Source: JAZFSZ01 sp036446455
Lineage (GTDB): Bacteria; Pseudomonadota; Gammaproteobacteria; Acidiferrobacterales; JAJDNE01
Length of the DNA stretch: 9,950 nt
Reading direction: 5' to 3'
NCBI GenBank assembly: GCA_036446455.1
Contig: JAZFSZ010000030.1
Location: 1 to 9,950, forward strand
In this document: one piece after another, positions 1 through 6,500 of the stretch
Numbering within the stretch: position 1 is the stretch's first letter
Layout: each line of letters begins with the position of its first letter
Program-made: the position numbers and the translations under genes
The notes under the pieces: generated by a model
Database searches by the model: none
What the model was told of the DNA's origin: nothing
Seen by the model: the letters and a program-made list of their open reading frames with translations, nothing else

Positions 1-469
1 CATCCTTGGTAGCCTGGCGCTGGCTATCATTGAAGTAGGCCGGTACCGTGATAACCGCATCGGTGACTTCTTCACCCAGATAGTCCTCGGCGGTTTTTTT
101 CATCTTCTGCAGAACGCGGGCGGAGATTTCCGGCGGCGCCATTTCCTTGCCCGCTACCTTTACCCAGGTGTCGCCGTTTTTTGCTTTTACAATTTTGTAA
201 GGCATGAGATCGATATCACGCTGGACAACATCTTCATCAAATTTACGGCCAATCAGACGTTTTGATGCAAAAACAGTATTGTGGGGGTTGGTCACCGCCT
301 GACGTTTGGCGGACTGTCCGGTGAGGACTTCACCTTCCTCGGTAAACGCCACGATCGATGGTGTCGTGCGATCACCTTCACTGTTTTCGATGACACGGGC
401 CTTGCCGTTTTCCATTACCGCAACACAGGAGTTGGTTGTGCCCAGGTCGATACCAATAATTTTTGCCAT
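1..469 (-). CDS. dnaK: DnaK (Hsp70 chaperone), N-terminal part only
   Basis: ATP-dependent Hsp70 chaperone that binds unfolded polypeptides in the cytoplasm, cycling with DnaJ and the nucleotide exchange factor GrpE. About 156 residues are visible, all from the nucleotide-binding domain; the gene runs off the left edge of the window. The start reads MAKIIGIDLGTTNSCVAVME, the Hsp70 phosphate-1 loop signature, followed by the conserved segments KRLIGRKF and VITVPAYFNDSQRQATKD (the second Hsp70 signature region). The ATG is preceded by a good ribosome binding site (GGAG, about 9 bases upstream). It is the third gene of hrcA-grpE-dnaK, 74 bases after grpE, and is most simply transcribed from the sigma-32 promoter upstream of grpE. 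dnaJ would be expected beyond the edge but is not visible. Identity is certain; the C-terminal part cannot be judged. Confidence 0.98.
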   Translation of the reverse strand, partial: MAKIIGIDLGTTNSCVAVMENGKARVIENSEGDRTTPSIVAFTEEGEVLTGQSAKRQAVTNPHNTVFASKRLIGRKFDEDVVQRDIDLMPYKIVKAKNGDTWVKVAGKEMAPPEISARVLQKMKKTAEDYLGEEVTDAVITVPAYFNDSQRQATKD

Positions 470-508
470 TGTTAGTGTCTCCAGCCTAATTCAGTAAATA
501 ATCCCTAA

Positions 509-521
509 AACTCATTGAGTT
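509..521. repeat. 13-nt palindrome in the grpE-dnaK gap
   Basis: AACTCA-T-TGAGTT is a perfect 6-bp inverted repeat around one base in the 74-base gap between grpE and dnaK. In the transcript it could only form a hairpin with fewer pairs because of the tiny loop, and no U-run follows, so it is not a terminator. It could be a DNA-level protein site or chance. It does not match CIRCE. Confidence 0.35.
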
Positions 522-543
522 AGTGGGGTCAACAGACTGATTT

Positions 544-1152
544 TCAAGCCTCTGCCCCATCGGTTTTTTCTTTCTCTTGTGCGGGAGTTGTCGTTGACTT
601 GGCGACCACCACCATTGCCGGTCGTAACAAACGGTCGCTGATGAGATAGCCCTTCTGCATAACGCTGACCACGTGGTCTGGCGCCACTTCATCGGTCTCT
701 ATCATGCTCATGGCCTGATGCAACTCAGGATTGAATTTCTCGCCAGTGGGATCGATAACAACTATGGATTCCTTCTCAAAAACACTATCGAGCTGCCTCA
801 GTGTCAGCGTCATGCCTTCATGCATATGGGTCAGATCCGGTGAATCTTCGCCCTCGATACTGAACTTGCTTGCCAGTTCGAGACTATCGCGTACCACCAG
901 CAGTTCTGCGGCAAACTGTTCGACGGCGAATTTCCTGGCCTTGGTGACCTCTTCCGCCGAGCGACGACGAATATTTTCTGTTTCCGCCTTGGCGCGCAGG
1001 AATTTGTCCAGATTCTCATTGGCCTCGAGACGCGCCTGCTCTAACTGTTGCTCCAGGCTGTCTACATCCGGAACGGCGGCATCGTTGGTTGTCGCTTCGG
1101 TGTTTTTATCCTTGCTTTCTGTGATGGGGTTCTTGCTTTCTTTTTTTGACAT
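544..1152 (-). CDS. grpE: GrpE, nucleotide exchange factor for DnaK
   Basis: Cytoplasmic homodimeric co-chaperone that releases ADP from DnaK and acts as a thermosensor in the Hsp70 cycle. The 202-residue product has the family layout: a disordered charged N-terminus (residues 1-28), a long coiled-coil helix (about 30-75, EQQLEQARLEANENLDKFLR and KAETENIRRR), a four-helix-bundle segment (about 75-125), and the C-terminal beta domain with the signature around residues 137-182 (GEKFNPELHQAMS, then VMQKGYLISDRLLRPAMVVVA). Length is normal (E. coli about 197). The start is fixed by the alignment and by the upstream sigma-32 promoter, which leaves a leader of about 30 bases. No strong Shine-Dalgarno is seen before the ATG. 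It lies between hrcA and dnaK on the same strand. Confidence 0.98.
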   Translation of the reverse strand: MSKKESKNPITESKDKNTEATTNDAAVPDVDSLEQQLEQARLEANENLDKFLRAKAETENIRRRSAEEVTKARKFAVEQFAAELLVVRDSLELASKFSIEGEDSPDLTHMHEGMTLTLRQLDSVFEKESIVVIDPTGEKFNPELHQAMSMIETDEVAPDHVVSVMQKGYLISDRLLRPAMVVVAKSTTTPAQEKEKTDGAEA

Positions 1153-1188
1153 AAGGCAACTTCCACAGATTTTTCTTGTCCGGAAGCA

Positions 1189-1217
1189 CTATGGGGGCAT
1201 GGCATAAACCTTTCAAG
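1189..1217 (-). promoter_or_regulatory. Sigma-32 heat-shock promoter of grpE-dnaK
   Basis: Read on the minus strand, CTTGAAA (1217-1211) is followed by a 14-base spacer and CCCCATAG (1196-1189). The sigma-32 (RpoH) consensus is CTTGAAA, spacer of about 11-16, CCCCATNT, so this is an almost perfect match with the preferred spacing. It is in the right orientation and lies 37 bases before the grpE start. This makes grpE-dnaK directly heat-inducible independently of any hrcA promoter. Confidence 0.9.
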
Positions 1218-1221
1218 GTTT
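1206..1221. repeat. 16-bp palindrome over the sigma-32 -35 element
   Basis: AAACCTT-TC-AAGGTTT is a perfect 7-bp inverted repeat around a 2-base centre. It coincides with the CTTGAAA -35 element of the grpE promoter. Its position would suit a repressor that competes with RNA polymerase, but it bears no resemblance to CIRCE. The -35 hexamer itself contributes part of the symmetry, so some of it may be fortuitous. Confidence 0.5.
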
Positions 1222-1240
1222 GGGGAAAATTAAGATAAGC

Positions 1241-1252
1241 GCGGCAAGCCGC
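1241..1252 (-). terminator. Possible weak attenuator after hrcA
   Basis: On the minus strand, about 20 bases after the hrcA stop, a short GC-rich hairpin (GCGG-CTTG-CCGC) is followed by an interrupted T-rich stretch (GCTTATCTTAATTTT). Stem and T-run are both poor, so it could at most partly separate hrcA transcription from the grpE heat-shock promoter. Low certainty. Confidence 0.25.
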
Positions 1253-1270
1253 TGCCAAGTTTGTCGCCGG

Positions 1271-2308
1271 TCAGTTGTGATCGTTACTGAGGGCGTGACC
1301 CACAAGGCGTGCGGTCACATCGACGATCGGGATAACGCGATTGTAGGGCATGCGCATGGGGCCGATCACACCCAGGGTGCCGACGATTCTATCGTCAACC
1401 TTGTAGGATGCGGTGACGAGACTACAGTCCTCCAGCGCTTTATAGCCGGATTCGGCACCGATGAAAATATTGATACCTCCCCCTTGCATGCTGCGGTCCA
1501 GCAAGTGCAACAGGTCCCGCTTGGCGCTGAAAGCCTCAAATAATTGCCTCAGTTTGCGCACATCACCCAGCTCTGGAATATCGAGCAGATTGGACTCACC
1601 GCTCACGACAAAGTCATCTCCTTCGCCGCTGCTGAATACCCGCCGCGTCATTTCCGTAGCCATGCGGACTATGCGCTGCATGTTTTCGCTGTCCTGCTCG
1701 ATTTCCTGCATCAGCACGTGCTTGACCTTGCGCAGTGCCGTACCTGACCAGGTATCATTAAAGTAATTGCCGGCTTCCACCAGCTCGGCCGGAGAATACT
1801 GGCGATCTGGCTGAATGACACGGTTATGCACCTGGCCGTCCTGGGTCACGAGAATGACCAGCACTCGCAAATTGGACAGGCCGATAAACTCGATCTGCTG
1901 GAACACGGTGTCTACATCGCGTCGTGGTACCCTCACCACACTGGTCATTTGGGTCACCTGTGACAACAAATCCGATGCCTTTTCTATAAGCGCCATAGGA
2001 TCACGATCCGCGCTCAACCCGCTTTCAATTCGCTCTACCTCGCCCGAATCCAGTGGGCTGACTTTCAGCAGCGAATCAACAAACAGGCGGTAACCGGCGT
2101 GGGTGGGGATGCGACCGGCCGACGGATGCGGCGATATTACCAGCCCCATGTCTTCCAGGTCTGCCATAACACTGCGTATAGTAGCGGGACTCAGATCCAG
2201 CCTGGCGCGACGGGCAAGCGTCCTTGAACCCAAGGGCTTGCCTTCCTCGATATATGTCTCAACGAGGGTTTTAAGCAGGACTTCAGCGCGGTTGGTCAGA
2301 GAAGACAT
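1271..2308 (-). CDS. hrcA: HrcA, heat-inducible transcription repressor
   Basis: DNA-binding repressor of chaperone operons, which in other bacteria acts at the CIRCE operator and depends on GroEL for folding. The 345-residue product shows the N-terminal winged helix-turn-helix (about 1-75: LLKTLVETYIEEGKPLGSRTL, then SPATIRSVMADLEDMGL) and the family-typical HPSAGRIPTHAGYRLFVD (about 61-78). A long C-terminal effector domain ends in GTLGVIGPMRMPYNRVIPIVD, also diagnostic. I chose the ATG at 2308 because the family begins at this point; the frame stays open to 2392, but those extra residues match nothing and run through the promoter. The Shine-Dalgarno is weak. It is first in hrcA-grpE-dnaK and divergent from nadK. 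No canonical CIRCE (TTAGCACTC-N9-GAGTGCTAA) is seen before hrcA, grpE or dnaK, so its targets, if CIRCE-type, must lie elsewhere. Confidence 0.96.
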   Translation of the reverse strand: MSSLTNRAEVLLKTLVETYIEEGKPLGSRTLARRARLDLSPATIRSVMADLEDMGLVISPHPSAGRIPTHAGYRLFVDSLLKVSPLDSGEVERIESGLSADRDPMALIEKASDLLSQVTQMTSVVRVPRRDVDTVFQQIEFIGLSNLRVLVILVTQDGQVHNRVIQPDRQYSPAELVEAGNYFNDTWSGTALRKVKHVLMQEIEQDSENMQRIVRMATEMTRRVFSSGEGDDFVVSGESNLLDIPELGDVRKLRQLFEAFSAKRDLLHLLDRSMQGGGINIFIGAESGYKALEDCSLVTASYKVDDRIVGTLGVIGPMRMPYNRVIPIVDVTARLVGHALSNDHN

Positions 2309-2345
2309 GGCATGCGAATTCAGAATACACTCCGGCGCCAGAGAT

Positions 2346-2358
2346 ACAGTGGCACTGT
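2346..2358. promoter_or_regulatory. 13-bp palindrome at the predicted hrcA transcription start
   Basis: ACAGTG-G-CACTGT is a perfect 6-bp inverted repeat around one base, 38 bases upstream of the hrcA ATG. It sits where the putative hrcA promoter (-10 at 2369-2364) would start transcription, a typical repressor position. A wider 7-bp inverted pair (ACACTCC at 2327-2333 and GGAGTGT at 2383-2389) flanks it. It is not CIRCE. The function is inferred from position only. Confidence 0.4.
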
Positions 2359-2363
2359 GATTG

Positions 2364-2392
2364 AAGCTAGCAACCACCCCCGGGAGTGTCAA
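2364..2392 (-). promoter_or_regulatory. Putative sigma-70 promoter of hrcA
   Basis: On the minus strand a perfect TTGACA (2392-2387) is followed by a 17-base spacer and TAGCTT (2369-2364), which matches TATAAT at only 3 of 6 positions. Predicted start is near 2357, giving a leader of about 50 bases. The strong -35 and exact spacing support it; the poor -10 is the weak point. Confidence 0.45.
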
Positions 2393-2409
2393 CCAGCCCG
2401 TATGCCGAA

Positions 2410-2418
2410 TGGGATAAT
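2410..2418 (+). promoter_or_regulatory. Putative extended -10 promoter of nadK
   Basis: TGG followed by GATAAT fits the extended -10 pattern TGnTATAAT with one mismatch. No good -35 is present (CAACCA at the right distance), which extended -10 promoters tolerate. The leader to the nadK start would be about 80 bases. It is back to back with the hrcA promoter in the divergent gap. Confidence 0.35.
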
Positions 2419-2506
2419 ACGGCAGTCACAGCGCGAAGCGCCCGCCGGATTGGCCCCGTTGAGCACCCATGCTACTTTTAGCGGACAACAACAATACTTG
2501 ATCAAA

Positions 2507-3385
2507 ATGTCGTTAGTCATAAAAACAGTCGGTTTGTTTGGAAAATACGGTGATGATATCGCCGGTAGCGATATCGTGGTGCTGGCGAAATTCCTGCGCC
2601 GCGAAGGCTATGTGGTAGTGGTGGAAAAAACTTCGGCCGAGGTCATTGATGAAGATGTTGGCCCCCGGGAATCGTTTGACGAAATTGGTAACCATATTGA
2701 TCTGGCCATCGTCGTTGGCGGTGATGGCACCCTGCTGCATATCGCACGCAAATTACTGCAACATGTCGTACCACTTGTCGGCGTCAATCTGGGTCGACTC
2801 GGTTTCCTTACCGATATTCCGGCGGAAAATATGACAAAAGCCATCAAAAAAATACTCGATGGTGAATTTGAGACCGAAGAACGATTTCTGCTCAGTGCCG
2901 AGATCATGCGTGCGGGTAAAATCGTGTGCGCCAGCCTGGCATTCAACGACGTTATAATAGGTAAGGGCGAATTATCACGCATGATCGAGCTGGAAGTGTT
3001 TGATGATGGTGAGTTTGTGCATAGCATGCGCGGTGACGGCATCATTGTTGCCACCCCTACCGGCTCCACGGCTTATGCCATGTCGGCGGGCGGCCCCATA
3101 CTGCATCCAGAATTGCAGGCAATTACACTAGTTCCCATTTGCCCACATACTCTGAGCAACCGGCCGATTGTGGTCGGGGCCGACAGTGTCATCGAAATCG
3201 TCGTCAAGGGCGTGAATCAGCAGCGCACCTATGTCACCTTCGATGGTCAGGAAAACTACGCACTGGAGCAAGAGGACCGCGTCTACATTCGCAAGGCGGA
3301 AACGCCAGTCCACCTGTTGCACCCGGCGGGCCGCAGCCACTATGATGTACTGCGCGCCAAACTGCACTGGGGCGGCATCTATTAA
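2507..3385 (+). CDS. nadK: NAD kinase
   Basis: Phosphorylates NAD+ to NADP+ in the cytoplasm, controlling the NADP pool. The 292-residue product has the catalytic GGDGT motif at residues 71-75 (IVVGGDGTLL), followed by GVNLGRLGFLTDI (92-104), the substrate-binding ND motif (FNDVI, 146-150) and the conserved GDGIIVATPTGSTAYAMSAGG (176-196). Length equals the usual family length. The ATG at 2507 is preferred because the protein then begins with the first beta strand (KTVGLFG); an in-frame TTG at 2498 is an alternative, and the frame is open upstream to 2312 without family similarity. No convincing Shine-Dalgarno is seen. It lies 5 bases before recN, an arrangement also seen in E. coli, and is presumably cotranscribed with it. 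Confidence 0.97.
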   Translation: MSLVIKTVGLFGKYGDDIAGSDIVVLAKFLRREGYVVVVEKTSAEVIDEDVGPRESFDEIGNHIDLAIVVGGDGTLLHIARKLLQHVVPLVGVNLGRLGFLTDIPAENMTKAIKKILDGEFETEERFLLSAEIMRAGKIVCASLAFNDVIIGKGELSRMIELEVFDDGEFVHSMRGDGIIVATPTGSTAYAMSAGGPILHPELQAITLVPICPHTLSNRPIVVGADSVIEIVVKGVNQQRTYVTFDGQENYALEQEDRVYIRKAETPVHLLHPAGRSHYDVLRAKLHWGGIY

Positions 3386-3390
3386 TTCCC

Positions 3391-5064
3391 ATGTTGGCAA
3401 ACCTCTACATCCGCGATTTCACCATTGTTTCGCAGCTAGAGATCAGCTTTACCAACGGCCTGACTGTGCTGACGGGCGAAACCGGCGCCGGCAAATCGAT
3501 CATCATTGATGCCCTGGCACTGGTGCTGGGACAGCGTGCTGACAACCGTGTCATTCGTCACGGCTGTCAACGGACGGAAATCACCGCCAGTTTCGAGCTC
3601 GTCGAGACCAGTGATGCGGCGTTATGGCTAAAGGAACACGACTTGTTTGGTGACAGCGAATGCGTGGTGCGCCGCATTATTGAGCTGGACAAACCGACCA
3701 AGGGATTCATTAATGGCCGGCCCACAGCGATGCAGCAATTGCGTGAGCTCGGTGATTACCTGGTGGACATCCATGGACAACATGAACATCAATCGCTTTT
3801 GAAACGCGATGGCCAGCGGCAAGTGCTGGATGACTTTGCGGATATCAGTGATGCAGTCAGCGACCTCACCACGCTGTATCGTGAACTCACCTCCCGTCAG
3901 GACAGGCTGAAGGCACTACACGATCAAAAGGAAGATCGCTCGGCACGTATCGAGCTGCTGCAGTATCAGGTCAGTGAGCTGGAAGCACTGGACCTGCAAG
4001 TCGATGAAATCGGCGCCATTGAAGAAGAACACGCTCGCCTGGCCAATGGTGCGGAATTACTGGAAGGGGTGCAGTCGATTTCCCAGGAATTGTATGACAG
4101 CGAGGTCGGCTCGGCCTCGCAAATACTTGGGCATGCGGTACGGAAACTGGAGGCATTGTCCGAGCACGACCCAAAACTGGGCGAGCTGATGACCTTGCTC
4201 ACCGAGGCATCTATCCAGGTGGATGAAGCCGCATCGGGTTTGCATAACTACATTGACGACCTGGAACTGGATCCCCAGCGGCTGGAATGGCTGGACCTGC
4301 GCCTCGGCGCGATACAGGACCTGTCGCGTAAACACCAGACACCGCCTGAAGCCTTGCCGGAAGTACTACCACGCCTGCAGACCGAGTTATCGGATATCGA
4401 GGACTTCGACGTCAATCTGGCAAAGCTGGAAAATGAAATTGAACAAATCAAAAAACACTACCTCGATCAGGCCCGGCATATCAGCAGCGAAAGGCAGTCA
4501 GCAGCAGCGAAACTGGGTGGCGATGTCAGCGCCCGTATGCAGGACCTGGGCATGCAGGGTGGCAAGTTCTCTATCACGTTAGTCGCTCTGGACGAAGGTG
4601 AAATTGGCCCGACCGGCCTGGAACGCGCCGAATTCCTGGTGAGCGCCAACCCCGGGCAGCCGCTACTGCCGCTCAGCAAAGTTGCCTCGGGCGGCGAGTT
4701 GTCCCGAATCAGCCTGGCACTGCAAGTGATCATCGCCACTATCGGGCGTATCCCCACCCTGATTTTTGATGAAGTCGATGTGGGCATTGGCGGACGGGTG
4801 GCCGAGATTGTCGGCCAGCAATTGCACCAACTGGGTCAGTCGCGCCAGGTGGCGTGTATTACCCACCAGGCCCAGGTAGCTGCACAAGGCGACCAACACC
4901 TGCAAGTGACGAAAGATTCCCGCGATGGTAAGACCGTCAGCCACATTCGGTCACTGTCACCAGCACAGCGAATTGAGGAAATTGCACGCATGATCGGAGG
5001 TATCGAGATCAGCCAGCAGACCCGCGACCACGCAGAGGATATGTTATCCCGTGCCTCCGCCTGA
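3391..5064 (+). CDS. recN: RecN, SMC-like DNA repair ATPase
   Basis: Cohesin-like ATPase for double-strand break repair that binds DNA and helps RecA-dependent recombination. The 557-residue product is full length (E. coli 553). Walker A is GETGAGKS at residues 29-36, the Q-loop region IHGQHEHQSLL is at 127-137, the central region (about 150-390) is heptad-like with coiled-coil character, the ABC signature VASGGELSR is at 431-439, Walker B LIFDEVDVGIGG is at 457-468, and the switch histidine is H492 (CITHQAQVAA). It starts 5 bases after nadK with a poor ribosome binding site, so translation probably depends on coupling. In E. coli recN is SOS-regulated, but I see no LexA box (CTG-N10-CAG type) directly upstream, so its control may differ here. 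Confidence 0.98.
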   Translation: MLANLYIRDFTIVSQLEISFTNGLTVLTGETGAGKSIIIDALALVLGQRADNRVIRHGCQRTEITASFELVETSDAALWLKEHDLFGDSECVVRRIIELDKPTKGFINGRPTAMQQLRELGDYLVDIHGQHEHQSLLKRDGQRQVLDDFADISDAVSDLTTLYRELTSRQDRLKALHDQKEDRSARIELLQYQVSELEALDLQVDEIGAIEEEHARLANGAELLEGVQSISQELYDSEVGSASQILGHAVRKLEALSEHDPKLGELMTLLTEASIQVDEAASGLHNYIDDLELDPQRLEWLDLRLGAIQDLSRKHQTPPEALPEVLPRLQTELSDIEDFDVNLAKLENEIEQIKKHYLDQARHISSERQSAAAKLGGDVSARMQDLGMQGGKFSITLVALDEGEIGPTGLERAEFLVSANPGQPLLPLSKVASGGELSRISLALQVIIATIGRIPTLIFDEVDVGIGGRVAEIVGQQLHQLGQSRQVACITHQAQVAAQGDQHLQVTKDSRDGKTVSHIRSLSPAQRIEEIARMIGGIEISQQTRDHAEDMLSRASA

Positions 5065-5563
5065 GCCAGATAAACTGAATTCGCCTCAACCCTTTGATAG
5101 GGTTGTGCCACACATCCGCGCAGCGGCGATAACCGATGTCCCGCAAATCCACGATTTGCTCGACGCTTATGCGCGTATGGGTAACGTGCTACCAAGACCC
5201 TTTAGCGAACTTTATCGCCACTTGCGTGATTTCTTTATTGTCGAACTTGACGACAAAATCGCTGCGTGCGCTGCCCTGGAAATATTTACGGAAGACCTTG
5301 GCGAGGTGCGTAGCCTGGTGGTGGATGAAAATTACACCGGTCATGGCCTCGGCAAACTTTTGGTGCAACGCATTGTATATGAGGCGCGGCAAATCGGCCT
5401 GCGTCGCGTGATGGCGCTGACCTATGTACCCGAATTCTTTCACAAGCTGGAGTTTCGCACCGTGCCAAAAGACACCTTGCCGGAAAAGGTCTGGGGGATT
5501 TGTGTAAAGTGCTACAAGTACAACAATTGTGACGAAACGGCGGTACTGCTGGAACTTCGGTGA
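5051..5563 (+). CDS. ArgA-like GNAT family N-acetyltransferase
   Basis: Predicted acetyl-CoA-dependent N-acetyltransferase of the GNAT fold, resembling the C-terminal acetyltransferase domain of N-acetylglutamate synthase (short ArgA-like proteins). In 170 residues: IRAAAITDVPQIHDLL (22-37) is the first strand and helix, LGEVRSLVVDENYTGHGLGK (83-102) is the acetyl-CoA pyrophosphate loop, and VPEFFHKLEFRTVPKDTLPEKVW (126-148) plus the cysteine cluster CVKCYKYNNCDE (151-162) are typical of ArgA-like members. The GTG at 5051 overlaps the recN end by 14 bases; an in-frame GTG at 5105 would give a protein beginning directly at PHIRAA and is a real alternative, since residues 1-20 look non-conserved. 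A role in arginine synthesis is possible, but an unrelated acetylation target cannot be excluded. It ends the nadK-recN unit. Confidence 0.85.
   Translation: MPPPEPDKLNSPQPFDRVVPHIRAAAITDVPQIHDLLDAYARMGNVLPRPFSELYRHLRDFFIVELDDKIAACAALEIFTEDLGEVRSLVVDENYTGHGLGKLLVQRIVYEARQIGLRRVMALTYVPEFFHKLEFRTVPKDTLPEKVWGICVKCYKYNNCDETAVLLELR
5087..5105 (+). repeat. Perfect 6-bp hairpin near the alternative start of the acetyltransferase
   Basis: CAACCC and GGGTTG pair around the 7-base loop TTTGATA. The hairpin lies just after the recN stop and ends exactly at the alternative GTG (5105), so it could influence initiation there. It lies inside the coding region if the GTG at 5051 is used. No T-run follows, so it is not a terminator. 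Confidence 0.35.
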
Positions 5564-5606
5564 CCACCATCAACCTGACGACGGTATTTCGAATTCAGTG
5601 GTTACA

Positions 5607-6044
5607 TTATTTCTGTTTGGAACACACGCCATTTTCGCGCATGCCCTGACAGACACCATAGATATACAGGGCATGATCGTCCATCAGGAAACCGTTATCT
5701 GATGCCACTTGTTTTTGTCGATCCTCGATTTGCTGATCCAAAAACTCGAATACTCGACCGCATTCAATACATACCATGTGATCATGGTGCGTACCATAAT
5801 CCAGCTCAAACACTGACCGGCCACCTTCAAAATTGTGGCGAATGACCAACCCGGCACTCTCGAACTGGGTCAGTACTCGATAGACCGTTGCCAGACCAAT
5901 TTCTTCGCCGGCATCAAGCAGGCTCCTGTAGACATCCTCTGCCGTCAAGTGGCCATCTTGCGTACTTTCCAGAACACCGAGAATCTTGAGCCTGGGGAGT
6001 GTGGCCTTAAGTCCTACTTTTCTCAGATCTGAACTGTCCTTCAT
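5607..6044 (-). CDS. fur: Fur, ferric uptake regulator
   Basis: Iron-responsive dimeric transcription factor that represses iron-uptake genes when loaded with Fe2+. The 145-residue product matches Fur throughout: N-terminal winged helix (about 1-82; GLKATLPRLKILGVLE, LTAEDVYRSLL, GLATVYRVLTQFESAGLV), hinge, then the dimerisation domain with metal ligands H86-H87-D88-H89, the structural zinc pair C92 and C95 (CIECG), E107, H124, and further cysteines C132 and C141. The frame is open upstream to 6092, but the ATG at 6044 fits the family start and has a Shine-Dalgarno (GAGAG, 5 bases before). It is divergent from bamE with a 107-base gap, an arrangement known in several gammaproteobacteria, and convergent with the acetyltransferase gene. 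No Fur box is evident in the gap. Confidence 0.97.
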   Translation of the reverse strand: MKDSSDLRKVGLKATLPRLKILGVLESTQDGHLTAEDVYRSLLDAGEEIGLATVYRVLTQFESAGLVIRHNFEGGRSVFELDYGTHHDHMVCIECGRVFEFLDQQIEDRQKQVASDNGFLMDDHALYIYGVCQGMRENGVCSKQK

Positions 6045-6062
6045 AGGTTCTCTCTTGGTCGC

Positions 6063-6093
6063 AGTGGTACCGGTTATGGCGGCTGGTACCACT
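6063..6093. promoter_or_regulatory. 9-bp perfect inverted repeat between fur and bamE
   Basis: AGTGGTACC (6063-6071) and GGTACCACT (6085-6093) are exact reverse complements separated by 13 bases, giving a 31-bp dyad. Each arm also contains the 6-bp palindrome GGTACC. It occupies the -35 side of the bamE promoter and the likely fur promoter region, so a dimeric regulator or paired sites could act on both genes. It does not resemble a Fur box. Function is inferred. Confidence 0.5.
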
Positions 6094-6109
6094 TCACTGA
6101 ATCATCCGC

Positions 6110-6115
6110 TATAAT
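6110..6115 (+). promoter_or_regulatory. bamE: -10 element of the bamE promoter
   Basis: A perfect TATAAT lies 36 bases before the bamE start. No good -35 is seen at 16-18 bases upstream (TACCAC or similar), where the GGTACC inverted repeat lies, so the promoter may need an activator or be of moderate strength. Confidence 0.6.
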
Positions 6116-6151
6116 GGGCGCCAGTTTAATTCACCCGGCCCAATTGCCATA

Positions 6152-6499
6152 ATGCGGCACCTGCTCGTCCTCCTGATTCTGGTCTCAAGTTCCCTTAGCA
6201 GCTGCTTTCTACTTTATCAGCAGGATATTGAGCAAGGCAACATTACCACACAAAATATGGTGTCCCAGGTTCGCACCGGCATGACACGCTCCCAGGTTCG
6301 ATACATACTGGGCACCCCTCTGGTCAGTGATGTATTCCACAAGGACCGCTGGGACTACTACTACTCTTTCCAGCCCGAGGGCAGAAAAGCAACTAAAAAA
6401 CACCGTATCACCATACTTTTCAGCGACAACAAGGTCTCACACATATTGTTGAATGACGAACTGAAGAAACAATGGGATAACAACGCTAACTCTGGCTAA
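6152..6499 (+). CDS. bamE: BamE (SmpA), outer-membrane assembly lipoprotein
   Basis: Lipoprotein of the BAM complex that helps insert beta-barrel proteins into the outer membrane. The 115-residue precursor has a signal peptide (MRHLLVLLILVSSSL) and a lipobox LSSC with the lipidated cysteine at residue 18. The mature part carries the family motif QGNITTQNMVSQVRTGM followed by QVRYILGTPLVSD and the aromatic strand RWDYYY. Length is typical. It is divergent from fur and convergent with ratB, whose stop is one base away. In E. coli this gene also neighbours recN and the ratA-ratB (rnfH) pair, supporting the call. Confidence 0.95.
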   Translation: MRHLLVLLILVSSSLSSCFLLYQQDIEQGNITTQNMVSQVRTGMTRSQVRYILGTPLVSDVFHKDRWDYYYSFQPEGRKATKKHRITILFSDNKVSHILLNDELKKQWDNNANSG

Positions 6500-6500
6500 G

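Noticed and set aside
731..1207. 158-codon plus-strand frame opposite grpE
   Set aside because: It mirrors the grpE coding frame, is very rich in serine and leucine, and has no recognisable motif. A shadow of grpE.
2309..2506. CIRCE operator upstream of hrcA
   Set aside because: GCACT and AGTGT fragments occur, but their spacing (28 bases) and flanks do not fit TTAGCACTC-N9-GAGTGCTAA.
2608..3069. 153-codon minus-strand frame opposite nadK
   Set aside because: Serine-rich antisense shadow of a clear NAD kinase gene with no ribosome binding site or family features.
6045..6151. Fur box for fur autoregulation
   Set aside because: No stretch resembles GATAATGATAATCATTATC; GAATCATC and TATAATGG give only short chance matches.
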